From the NCBI GenBank assembly GCA_963850915.1, contig CAWKND010000014.1, forward strand, positions 372,001 to 436,000: 64,000 bases of DNA, in the 5' to 3' direction. This document shows positions 25,444 through 33,835 of the stretch, piece by piece. The notes beneath the pieces are model-generated. The model saw nothing but the letters and a program-made list of their open reading frames with translations, ran no database searches and had not been told where the DNA came from. The stretch's first letter is position 1, and each line of letters opens with the position of its first letter. This DNA comes from CAVTWH01 sp963850915. Lineage in GTDB: Bacteria; Actinomycetota; Actinomycetes; Mycobacteriales; Micromonosporaceae. The translations under genes and the position numbers were made by a program.

Positions 25444-27126
25444 GTGCACACTCTGCTGACCGCTGTCGGCAACCTGCCCGCCGGCCTGGTTTACCTGGTC
25501 ACCGCGCTGTTGATCGCCGCGGAGACCGGCGTGATGCTGGGCTTGGTACTGCCCGGCGAGGCCACCCTGCTGCTGGTCGGCTTCCTCGCCTACCGGGGCA
25601 CGGTCCAGCTCATCCCGGCGATGGGCCTGATGGTGGTGGCCGCGATCAGCGGGGACGCGCTGGCCTTCCGCAGCGGTCGGCGGCACGGGCCACGGCTGCG
25701 CGCCAGCCCGCTGGGCCGCTGGGTCGGCGAGGAGCGCTGGGACCGGGCCGACGGGATGGTACGCAGGCTGGGTGGTCGGGCCTTCTTCGGCAGCCGTTGG
25801 ATCGCGTTCGTACGCACCCTGGCGCCCCGGCTGGCCGGCAACTCGGGGATGCGGTACCGGGTGTTCGCGCCCTGGGCCGCGCTGGGCGTACTCACCTGGG
25901 TGGTGGCGTCGGTGACGGTGGGGTACGTGGCCGGCAACTCCTACGAGCGGGTGTCGGCGGTACTCGGCCAGGCGACCGGGGCGGTACTCGGGCTGCTCAT
26001 CCTGCTGGTGGCCATCGCGCTGACCGGCCGCTGGCTGGGACGCAATCCCGACCCGGTGAAGGCGCTCATCGGCCGGGTCGGGCGCATCCCGGCCGTCGGT
26101 GTCCTGGTGCGCTGGCTCGCCGCCGGGTACCGGCTGCTGGTGGGGTGGCTCGGCCCCGGCTGGACGCTGCTGCTCAACCTGGTCGCCGGTATCGCCCTGC
26201 TGTTCGGGATCGGGGCGGCGCTGGCCGCGCTGAGCACCCTGGTGGTCCGCTACAGCGGGCTCTCCTCGGTGGACGGCGCCTTCGCGCGCTGGCTGGCGGC
26301 CCAGTCGACGCCCGGGGTGACCCGGGTCGCGCTGGACGCGTTGTCGATCACCCGTGGGCCGGTACTCATCGCGCTGGTTGCCGTGACCGCGACGGTGATG
26401 GGCTTCCGTACCCGCCGCTGGCACGGCGACCTGGTGACCATCCTGGGTACCGCCGGGGCGTTCCTGCCGTTGATCGTGCTGACCTTCATCGCCCGCGAGG
26501 CCGCCCCCGACGCCGGGATCACCGCCTCCTTCCAGACCACCCAGGCGGCTGTGGGTACGGCCAGCATCTGCACGCTGGCCTGGTTGATCACCCGGGAGCT
26601 GCGGTGGGGCTGGGCGGTGAGCGTGTGGACGCTGGCCGCCAGCCTGATTGCGCTGCTCGGGGGAGCCCGCCTCTACGTCGGCTACGACACGGTCAGCTCG
26701 CTGGCCAGCGCGCTGCTGCTGGGCGCGCTGTGGGCGGCCATGTTCATGGTGGCCTGGGCCGGAGCCGGCGCGTCGAGTCGGCCCGAGCCGGCCCGTACCC
26801 TGCTGGGCCGCCCGGCCGTCCGCGAACACGGCCCGGACGCCGTCCACTCCGATGCCGTCCGCCCGGCGGTTGACGGCTCGGCTGGGAACGGCGGAGATCC
26901 AGCAGCGGGCGGGCCGGATGTTCGGTCGCACAACGGGTCCGGCGTCGCACCGGCCGCGTCAGCCGCACCGGCCGCGTCAGCCGCACCGACCGCGTCAGCC
27001 GCACCGACAGCGTCAGCCGCACCGGACAGCAATGGCAAGGGCGCCGGACCTTCCGCGGGGACCACCAACAGCGCCGCTGCCGAGGGTGGCGTGGACGCCG
27101 CCGCCTGCGCACCGCACCGCAGATAG
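25444..27126 (+). CDS. DedA (SNARE-associated) membrane protein fused to a degenerate PAP2 domain
   Basis: 560 residues from GTG 25444. The first 210 or so residues form a DedA/VTT domain: LVLPGEATLLLVGFLA, ISGDALAFRSGRRHG and FGSRWIAFVRTLAPRLAGNSGM, the last carrying the conserved Arg residues. The rest is a PAP2-like six-helix domain, but its catalytic motifs are lost: the usual PSGH reads QTTQ (ASFQTTQAAVG), and the usual SRxxxGxHxxxD reads ARLYVGYDTVSS. DedA proteins transport polyprenyl or phospholipid; PAP2 domains dephosphorylate lipid pyrophosphates. A DedA-PAP2 union makes sense for undecaprenyl phosphate recycling, but this PAP2 part should be inactive. The C-terminal tail is Ala/Pro repeats. 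Confidence 0.85.
   Translation: MHTLLTAVGNLPAGLVYLVTALLIAAETGVMLGLVLPGEATLLLVGFLAYRGTVQLIPAMGLMVVAAISGDALAFRSGRRHGPRLRASPLGRWVGEERWDRADGMVRRLGGRAFFGSRWIAFVRTLAPRLAGNSGMRYRVFAPWAALGVLTWVVASVTVGYVAGNSYERVSAVLGQATGAVLGLLILLVAIALTGRWLGRNPDPVKALIGRVGRIPAVGVLVRWLAAGYRLLVGWLGPGWTLLLNLVAGIALLFGIGAALAALSTLVVRYSGLSSVDGAFARWLAAQSTPGVTRVALDALSITRGPVLIALVAVTATVMGFRTRRWHGDLVTILGTAGAFLPLIVLTFIAREAAPDAGITASFQTTQAAVGTASICTLAWLITRELRWGWAVSVWTLAASLIALLGGARLYVGYDTVSSLASALLLGALWAAMFMVAWAGAGASSRPEPARTLLGRPAVREHGPDAVHSDAVRPAVDGSAGNGGDPAAGGPDVRSHNGSGVAPAASAAPAASAAPTASAAPTASAAPDSNGKGAGPSAGTTNSAAAEGGVDAAACAPHRR
26947..27018 (+). repeat. Four 18-bp tandem repeats in the DedA-PAP2 tail
   Basis: GCACCGGCCGCGTCAGCC and near-identical copies occur four times in tandem, encoding APAASA / APTASA repeats of the disordered tail. 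Confidence 0.9.
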
Positions 27127-27364
27127 CCCCGCAATTCGTTACGGCATACCTGTTTCCCGGCATGACCGAGATGCCGGCACTCCGACCGCCGTACCGGACG
27201 GGGGCCGAAAAGACGCCGGGGAATGTCCGCCCGACGACTTGCGATCTTCGTGCTGAGTGGGCACGGTACAAACGATACGTGTGAGGTCCGGCTACGCACC
27301 GCGACAGATACCTGGCCAGCTCGGTTCTTTTGGCCCCGAACCCATCCGAAGGGCGGCACCGCAG

Positions 27365-29353
27365 ATGACCGCTTCCGCTGGTCCCATGGAGGGGACCGGT
27401 CGCGGGCGGCACGCGAAACCGTCTTCGTTCGACGCCCGGGCGCTGCTCGGGCCGATCCGCTCGCGGGTCGACTGGCAGCAGCCCGAGGACCCCTACGACC
27501 TGGGCCTGCGCCAGCCGGCCAACGTCGGAGTGGTGCTGCCCGAGGCGGCGCCGGCGGCACGGGAGTCGGTCCGACCGGCGGTGGTGGCGCAGCCGTTGCC
27601 GCTGCGGATCTTCACGCGCGCGATCGACCTGCTGGCTCTCGCCGTCGCCATGATGGCGCTCGGTCAGGCGGCCCGCTCCGGTCCGCTCTCCGCGGCCGAG
27701 GCGGCGCGCGCGGTCCGCGTGGTGGCGGCCGCCCGGCCCGATGTGGGCGCGCTGCCCGGCGGCTGGCCGCAGCGCGTCTTCGAGGCGGTGGCCGCCGGGT
27801 GGGTCTCCCTCACCGGCGCGCTGCAGCGCGAGCCGTCGGCGGGATTGGTGGTACGCGAGCCGACGGTACTGGCGGCTGCGGCCACACTGCTGCTGCTGTG
27901 GGTACTGGCGGTGCGCCTGCGGCTGGCGCTGCCCACCCGGGTGGCGCTGGTACTCGGCTGCGGGGCGGTACCGCTGGCCGCCGGTACCCTCGCCGGTGCC
28001 GCCCGCCCCGGAGTACTCGCCGCGCTGCTGGTCGTACTCGCCGCGGTACTCATCTCCGGGCTGCAGGTGGCTACCGCGCGCAAGTTCGCCGCGCTGCTCC
28101 TGCTGGCCCTCGCGCTGCTGCTCGTCCCGGCGCTCGTCGTCGCGCTCGCGGTCACCTTCGCCGTCCTGGTCGGCCAGGGCGACCTGGCCGGCAAGCTGCC
28201 CCGGCCGGCCCGCCGCACGCTGAGCGTGCTGTTGTTCGTGCTGGCCGGCGCGCTGCTGCTGGCATTCGCTCGCGGGCTTGCCCCGCACGCGCTGAGTACC
28301 GGCCCGGCGATCGCGGTACCACCGGTCAGCGCACTGGAGTGGGTGGCCGCCGGGGCTGTGCTGGTCAGCGTCGCGCTCGCGGTACGCCAACGCTGGCTGC
28401 GCGCGCCCGCCGCCGCCGTGTACGCCCTGCTGCTCACCGCGCTCCTCGTCCCGGCTGCCCGGGGTGACCTGGTCGCCGTCGGGCTGCCGCTGGGGCTACT
28501 GGTCGGGCTCGCGCAGCTGGAGGAGCTGGTGGGCGGGGTGCTCCGGCGCCGGCGCGGGCGGCGTACCCGTACCTTCGGCCCGACCCGGCGCGCCGTCCGC
28601 CACCCGGGTTCCCGCCCCGCCTGGATCGCCGGTGTACTCGTCGCGCTGCTGGTACTCGGGGTCGGCGGGTACCGGCTACAGGAGCGGGTACCGGCCCCGG
28701 TACCGGTACCCGGCGCAGCGGTGGTCGGTTGGTTTGCCGCCGAGGTCACCGGTACCCCCGTGATCGAGACCGACGACGCACTGTGGCCGAGCCTGATCGC
28801 GGCCGGCCTACCCGCCGCCCGGCTGCACAGCCCCACCAGTTCGGCCGGCCCGTCGGACCTGATGATCGGCCAGTGGCTGGTGACCACCGGCGCACCGGCC
28901 GGCTGGACCGGGTACGCCCAGTTCGGCACCGTCCACATCCTGCGCCGGGCCACCCGGCTCGACCCGGACGCGGTCGCCGCCGCGGCCACCGACGGGCCGG
29001 CACTGGCCCAGAACCCGCAGGTTCACCTGGCCGCCCCGGCCCGCGCCGCGCTGGTCGCCGGCCGGGTCGACGACCGGCTGATCGCCGTACTGGCCAACTT
29101 CGCCGGCATCTTCACCTTCGACATCGCCGACTTCCCCGCGGTGACCGGGGAGAGCGCCACCGACCCGACCGCGCCACCGCTACGCCAGGCGCTGATCACG
29201 GCTGTGAACGGCATCCCGGTCAGCCAGCCGGTCACCGCCCAGCTGCTGACCAGCTGGTTCATGCGCCAACTCGGCCCGTACCAACCGTGCGGCGTAAAGC
29301 CCGCCGGCAGCGCCATGCTCGTGCACTACTGCCTCGCCGATCCACCCGACTGA
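27365..29353 (+). CDS. Large polytopic membrane protein with extracytoplasmic C-terminal domain, unknown function
   Basis: 662 residues from ATG 27365 (an ATG seven codons later is possible). After a cytoplasmic N-terminus it has about ten membrane segments (roughly residues 90-400; for example FAALLLLALALLLVPALVV), a basic loop RRRRGRRTRTFGPTRR, one more membrane helix, and a soluble C-terminal region of about 220 residues that should face outside. That region includes FAGIFTFDIADFPAVTGES and two Cys near the end (QPCGVKP and HYCLADP). I do not recognise the family. It lies directly upstream of the DUF4397 and sortase genes on the same strand and is probably co-transcribed, suggesting a shared envelope role. 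Confidence 0.75.
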   Translation: MTASAGPMEGTGRGRHAKPSSFDARALLGPIRSRVDWQQPEDPYDLGLRQPANVGVVLPEAAPAARESVRPAVVAQPLPLRIFTRAIDLLALAVAMMALGQAARSGPLSAAEAARAVRVVAAARPDVGALPGGWPQRVFEAVAAGWVSLTGALQREPSAGLVVREPTVLAAAATLLLLWVLAVRLRLALPTRVALVLGCGAVPLAAGTLAGAARPGVLAALLVVLAAVLISGLQVATARKFAALLLLALALLLVPALVVALAVTFAVLVGQGDLAGKLPRPARRTLSVLLFVLAGALLLAFARGLAPHALSTGPAIAVPPVSALEWVAAGAVLVSVALAVRQRWLRAPAAAVYALLLTALLVPAARGDLVAVGLPLGLLVGLAQLEELVGGVLRRRRGRRTRTFGPTRRAVRHPGSRPAWIAGVLVALLVLGVGGYRLQERVPAPVPVPGAAVVGWFAAEVTGTPVIETDDALWPSLIAAGLPAARLHSPTSSAGPSDLMIGQWLVTTGAPAGWTGYAQFGTVHILRRATRLDPDAVAAAATDGPALAQNPQVHLAAPARAALVAGRVDDRLIAVLANFAGIFTFDIADFPAVTGESATDPTAPPLRQALITAVNGIPVSQPVTAQLLTSWFMRQLGPYQPCGVKPAGSAMLVHYCLADPPD

Positions 29354-29412
29354 TCCCGCGCCACTGTCCACCGTGGACAGCCACCTCCCCTTCCCCTGAC
29401 CTGGAGCCAGAT

Positions 29413-30327
29413 GTGACCGCCCCCTTCGCGCCCCGCCGGCTGCTCGCCGCGGCCGCGGCGACCCTGATCGCGTCACTCGCACTGCTCAGCGCCACCAGCG
29501 GCCCCGCGGCCGCGGCCGGTGTCGGCTACGTCCGGCTGGCCCACCTGTCACCGGATACGCCCGCCGTGGACGTCTACCTCACCTCCGTCTCCGGCTCGAT
29601 CAAGCAGCAGGTCTTCAAGGCCGTCGGGTACGGGGTGGTCTCGCCGTACCTGGCCCTGCCGGTGGGCAGCTACGAGGTGGCCATGCGCAACGTCGGCTCG
29701 CCACCGGCCAGCCCGGCGCTGCTGAGTACGCCCGTGAAGGTGGTGGCTGACAAGGCGTACACGGTGGCCGGTCTCGGTCGCTTCTCCGAGCTCGGTTTGA
29801 AGGTGCTCGACGACGACCTCACCCCGCCCGCCAGCGGCAAGGCGAAGGTACGGGTGATCCAGGCGTCGGTGAAGGCGCCGGTACTGACCATCACCACCAA
29901 CGACGGCACCGTGGTCGGCTCCAACGTCAACTTCGCCTCGACGACCAGCTACACCAACGTCACCGCCGGCTCCTGGACGCTGCAGCTCAAGCCGCAGCCG
30001 AGCGGTACGGCGCAGACCACCTCGGCCGACCTGAGTGCCGGCGCGGTGTACTCGCTGATCGTGCTGGACGGGGCGAACGGTCTGACCAGCGCGCTGCGCC
30101 CGGACGCGATCAGCCAGGCGATCACGCCCGCGGGCGGGGTACCCACCGGCGCCGGCGGTACCGCCCCGCAGCCGTTCCCGTGGACGCTGCTGCTGGTGGC
30201 GCTGGCCGGGGCGGCGATCGCCGGTACCGGCGCGGTGCTGCTGCGCCGCCGCTCCACCACTCGGCCCGTCGGCCAACTCACGGAGCCGGTGGTCCGCGAG
30301 CCGGTCGCCAGCAGCCCGCGCCGCTGA
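29413..30327 (+). CDS. DUF4397 secreted, membrane-anchored protein
   Basis: 304 residues. The Sec signal peptide ends near GPAAAAG (residue 36). The DUF4397 domain starts at VGYVRLAHLSPDTPAVDVYL, a hallmark, and continues through VRVIQASVKAPVLTI in a second beta-sandwich-like repeat. A Gly/Thr/Pro linker precedes a C-terminal membrane helix (TLLLVALAGAAIAGTGAVLL) and RRRS. No LPxTG-type sortase signal is seen, only PQPFPW before the helix. GTG 29413 follows CTGGAG by six bases. It sits 51 bases before a class F sortase gene, a common pairing in actinobacteria; whether it is the sortase substrate is unknown. Confidence 0.88.
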   Translation: MTAPFAPRRLLAAAAATLIASLALLSATSGPAAAAGVGYVRLAHLSPDTPAVDVYLTSVSGSIKQQVFKAVGYGVVSPYLALPVGSYEVAMRNVGSPPASPALLSTPVKVVADKAYTVAGLGRFSELGLKVLDDDLTPPASGKAKVRVIQASVKAPVLTITTNDGTVVGSNVNFASTTSYTNVTAGSWTLQLKPQPSGTAQTTSADLSAGAVYSLIVLDGANGLTSALRPDAISQAITPAGGVPTGAGGTAPQPFPWTLLLVALAGAAIAGTGAVLLRRRSTTRPVGQLTEPVVREPVASSPRR

Positions 30328-30378
30328 CACAGACACTGACACTGACACTGACGCTGACCCAGGCGAGCTGACGAAACG

Positions 30379-31023
30379 ATGGGTGCACGGGGCCGTCCGG
30401 GCGTTGCCGGACACCGGCCGGGACCGGCACGGCGACTGATCGCCGTGCTGCTCCTGGTCGCCGGCCTCGGTGCACTCGGGTTCGCCGGCGCCGGGCTGGC
30501 CGGGGTAAAAATCCCCGTCCAGCTCGGCTCGCCGGTGGCCGACGCCCGGTGGGGGCCGCCGCGCCCGCTGACCGGGACAGCGCTGGCCCAGGCCCCGACC
30601 GAGCTGCGGATTCCGGCCATCAAGGTGGACACCCCGCTGGAGGAGCTGGACCTGGGTACGGACGGTGCGCTCGCCGCGCCGACCGACTTCAACCAGGCCG
30701 GCTGGTACGTGCGCGGGCCACTGCCGGGCGACCCGGGTCCGGCGGTACTGGCCGGCCACGTCGACTCGGTACGCGGCCCGGCCGTCTTCTACCAGCTACG
30801 CAACCTGAAGGCGGGGGCGACGGTACAGGTGCAGCGGGCCGGTACCTGGCTGTCGTTCACGGTGGTCGACGTGCAGCGGTACCCGAAGGGCGACTTCCCG
30901 ACCGCCCGCGTGTACGGCCCCACGCCCGGCCCCGAACTGCGCCTGATCACGTGTGGCGGGGTGTTCGACCGGAAGGCCCACAGCTACCTGGACAACGTGG
31001 TCGTCTACGCGATCGCCAGTTGA
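30379..31023 (+). CDS. Class F sortase
   Basis: Membrane-anchored transpeptidase, 214 residues. One N-terminal membrane helix (about 19-42) then the sortase fold: LRIPAIKVDTPLEELDLG, the catalytic His127 in LAGHVDSVRGPAVFY, Cys192 in LITCGG and Arg198 in FDRKAHSYLDN. This short class F form is common in actinobacteria. ATG 30379 follows a short GACACT repeat (about 30330-30355) in the gap after the DUF4397 gene. It probably joins or processes cell-surface proteins; substrates are not evident in the window. Confidence 0.9.
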   Translation: MGARGRPGVAGHRPGPARRLIAVLLLVAGLGALGFAGAGLAGVKIPVQLGSPVADARWGPPRPLTGTALAQAPTELRIPAIKVDTPLEELDLGTDGALAAPTDFNQAGWYVRGPLPGDPGPAVLAGHVDSVRGPAVFYQLRNLKAGATVQVQRAGTWLSFTVVDVQRYPKGDFPTARVYGPTPGPELRLITCGGVFDRKAHSYLDNVVVYAIAS

Positions 31024-31047
31024 TCCACTCGCCGGGCTGGCAGCGCG

Positions 31048-31521
31048 TCAGGCCGGCTCGGGCTCGGTCACGTCGGCGTAGCGCCCCTCGAGGGCGGCGA
31101 GCGCCTGGTCGGAGTCGAGCGCCACGGCCACCCCGTGCGCGCCGGTACCCAAGGTGATCTCACGACCGCGCAGCCGCTCGTCGGCGACCACCGGCCAGGC
31201 CGTAGTGGAGCCGAACGGGGTGATCGTGCCGCGCTCGTACCCGGTGGCCGTCTTCGCCGTCGCCGCGTCCGGCATGGACAGCCGGGGCACGCCGAGCAGT
31301 GCGCGCAGCTTGGGCCACGAGATGACCCGGTCGCCGGGGACCAGGACGAACAGGTAGTCGTTGTCGGCGCGCCGAACCACGAGCGTCTTCACCACGTCGG
31401 AGACTTCGACGCCACGGCTGCGAGCGGCCTCGGCGACGCTGCCGACCTGCCCGTGCCGGATCACCCGGTGCTGCAGCCGCGCGGCGTCCAGCGCGGGGAG
31501 TGCGGGTACCGGCTCGGTCAC
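31048..31521 (-). CDS. YbaK/EbsC-type aminoacyl-tRNA deacylase
   Basis: 157-residue trans-editing protein that clears mischarged tRNA (Cys-tRNA-Pro for YbaK; other pairs for relatives). The YbaK fold is visible in HRVIRHGQVGSVAEAARSRG, the conserved Lys in DVVKTLVV, and GYERGTITPFG with the Gly loop GTGAHGVAV. Its ATG overlaps the stop of the EAL-type gene by four bases (ATGA), so it is the last gene of that operon. The functional link to the signalling genes is unclear. Confidence 0.88.
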   Translation of the reverse strand: MTEPVPALPALDAARLQHRVIRHGQVGSVAEAARSRGVEVSDVVKTLVVRRADNDYLFVLVPGDRVISWPKLRALLGVPRLSMPDAATAKTATGYERGTITPFGSTTAWPVVADERLRGREITLGTGAHGVAVALDSDQALAALEGRYADVTEPEPA

Positions 31522-33782
31522 CCGGCCAGCGTAGTGCGGCGCGGCCGGTCACCGGCGGGTACCGGCGCGGCGGGGCTGCGGAAGTCGCGGATCAGTGCCT
31601 CGAAGCGCTCGGCGGTCAGCGGCTCACCGAAGACCGGGCCGGCGGCCAACCGGCAGCCCGCCGCGCGTACCCGGGCCAGATCCTCCGCGGTGACCACCCC
31701 GTCGACCAGCAACTCGACCCCGTAGCGCCGGCTGACCTGGGCAGCCAGCGCGAGGCCGGTGTCGCTGTCACTGTTCTGCGCCGCAGCGAGTTTGAGTACG
31801 TCGATCGGCAGCCGGCGCAGCTGGGCCAGGGCCAGCCCGGCGGTACCGGCACCAGCCAGGCAGGTCCGGGCGCCCAGGGCGCGTACCCCGGCGAGCTGGT
31901 CGCAGGCGCGTACCGGGTCCAGCGCCACCGCGCTCTCCGCCGTCTCGACCACCAGCTGGTCCGGGGGCAGCCCGTGCAGGCGCAGCGCCGCTCCGATCGA
32001 GCCGACCATGTCGGTCTCCAGCAGGTAACGGTCGACGATGCGCAGCAGCAGCCACAGCGGATGCTCGCCGTCCTGCCAGTGGCTCAGCTGCCGGCACGAG
32101 CCGTTCAGGATCCAGGCGCCGAGCGCGTTGATCTCGCCGGTCTCGTCGGCGACGGGTAGGAACTCGGTCGGCGACACCACCCCGAGCGTCGGGCTGGTCC
32201 AGCGCACCAAGACCTGCGCGCCGACCGGCCGGTCCGCCTGTACGTCCACGATCGGCCGGTACAGCAGCACGAACTCGTCACGCTCCAGCGCGTGTGGCAG
32301 GTGCTGGCGGACGGTACGGCGGCGCGCCTCGGCGTCCGCCAGTTCGGCGTCGAACCATTCCACGCCGGTACCCTGCCGGGCGGCGCGCTCCTGGGCGAGG
32401 CGGGCCCGGTCGACGATGCCGGCGGGGGTACTCGCCTCGCACACTTCGGCGATACCGATGCTGACCCGGCCTGTGTCGGAGGTTTCCGGGCTGGAGTCGA
32501 GGCTGGATAGCAGGCGCGCGGCGACCGCGGTGACCGGTACCGGGCCGCCGTCCACGAGTACCAGGAAGCGACCGTCGCCGGCCGGGGCAGCCAGGCCGCG
32601 GGTACCCACGGCGAGCTGTACCTCCGCGACGCTGGGCAGGCCGGCGGGCCAGGACCCCACCGCCACCTCGACCACCAGCAGCGCGTCGTTCTGCAGTACG
32701 CCGTCCAGCCGGGCACGAAGTTCAACCAGCAGCCGCCGGCGGCTGACCGGCCCGTGCGGTACCGCCACAGCGTCCACTCGGGGCGACCCGATCCGTGCCG
32801 GCCGGACCGGGCCCACCCGGGCGCGCAGCCAGTTCAGCTCGGCGCGCTGATCGCGGATCCGCAGCCGAGCCAGCGACTCGCGGAAACCGAGCAGTACCAG
32901 CAGGGCCAGCCCGAGGGCGAGCGAAGCACCGTCGAGCTGCCCACCCTGGGCCAGCCGGACCAGCGTCGCCCCGATGACAGCGAGCACCGGCGCAGCCAGC
33001 ATCGCGGCCCGCAGCGCCGCCGGCAGCGGGCGCTCGTGACGGGGAGCCGCAGCGTCCCCGGCCGCGAGGCGGCGTACCCCGTGCCACATGAGTACCGGCC
33101 CGAAGATCATGAACACCGCCGCGCTGGGTACCTCGGCGAGCACCCCGTCCGCGGCGAGCGCGAAGTCGGCCAGGCCCAGGATGCACAGCAGCGCACCGGC
33201 GTGGCAGTACATCGCGGTCGGGTACCGCCGGGCGGCGCTGAGCGCGCTGACCAGGGTGACCGGGATGGCGCAGCTGGCCAGCAGGGCGACGGCGAGGATC
33301 CGGGTGTTGCCGCCGACCGGCTCGCGGGACAGCACGAGCACCCACAGCGCGAACATCCCACCCGCGCCGAGGCTGAGCCCCTCCAGGGTGTTGACCAGCC
33401 AGCCGATGCCGCCGTCGGTACCCGGCAGCCGGGGCAGCGCCACCAGGAACAGGCCGGTGGCGGTGAACAGGCCGGCGATGGCGACCACGCAGTGCCGGTC
33501 TCCGGCGATCAGCGAAGCCAGCAGCGTGCCGGCGGTGGCGAGTACGCCGATGCCGAGCAGCCCGGCCGCCCGGCCCAGCCGTACCGACGGCGGGTGGCGC
33601 CCCGCCGACCAGGCGCCGCGCAGCAGCGAACCGCCGTGCACGGCGGCACTGACGGTGACCGCGATCGCGGTGGCGACGAGCTCGGGGAGCAGGCCGAACA
33701 CCCCGGCGACGAGTACCGCGCAGCTGAATGCGGGTACCAGCGGTGAGGGGAACGGCGGTCGGTGCGTAGAGACAGGGGGCAT
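31518..33782 (-). CDS. Membrane protein with degenerate GGDEF-like and EAL-like domains
   Basis: 754 residues. Eight or so membrane segments (about 15-300) precede a short helix, a GGDEF-shaped region (about 345-480) without a GGDEF motif (FLVLVDGGPV stands there), and an EAL-shaped domain (about 490-735). The EAL motif itself reads GAQVLVRW (Gln at 523 where Glu binds metal), and DDFGTG reads LAGAGTAG (about 642-649), so phosphodiesterase activity is not expected. RLPIDVLKL and GPVFGEPL keep the fold recognisable. It may bind c-di-GMP or a partner protein as a receptor; that is inference. It follows the SARP-type gene by 53 bases and overlaps the YbaK gene. Confidence 0.85.
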   Translation of the reverse strand: MPPVSTHRPPFPSPLVPAFSCAVLVAGVFGLLPELVATAIAVTVSAAVHGGSLLRGAWSAGRHPPSVRLGRAAGLLGIGVLATAGTLLASLIAGDRHCVVAIAGLFTATGLFLVALPRLPGTDGGIGWLVNTLEGLSLGAGGMFALWVLVLSREPVGGNTRILAVALLASCAIPVTLVSALSAARRYPTAMYCHAGALLCILGLADFALAADGVLAEVPSAAVFMIFGPVLMWHGVRRLAAGDAAAPRHERPLPAALRAAMLAAPVLAVIGATLVRLAQGGQLDGASLALGLALLVLLGFRESLARLRIRDQRAELNWLRARVGPVRPARIGSPRVDAVAVPHGPVSRRRLLVELRARLDGVLQNDALLVVEVAVGSWPAGLPSVAEVQLAVGTRGLAAPAGDGRFLVLVDGGPVPVTAVAARLLSSLDSSPETSDTGRVSIGIAEVCEASTPAGIVDRARLAQERAARQGTGVEWFDAELADAEARRRTVRQHLPHALERDEFVLLYRPIVDVQADRPVGAQVLVRWTSPTLGVVSPTEFLPVADETGEINALGAWILNGSCRQLSHWQDGEHPLWLLLRIVDRYLLETDMVGSIGAALRLHGLPPDQLVVETAESAVALDPVRACDQLAGVRALGARTCLAGAGTAGLALAQLRRLPIDVLKLAAAQNSDSDTGLALAAQVSRRYGVELLVDGVVTAEDLARVRAAGCRLAAGPVFGEPLTAERFEALIRDFRSPAAPVPAGDRPRRTTLAG

Positions 33783-33835
33783 CTGCCGGGTTTCTTTCGA
33801 GTCGGGGGGAGACCGCTAGAACACTGGCTTATCCC

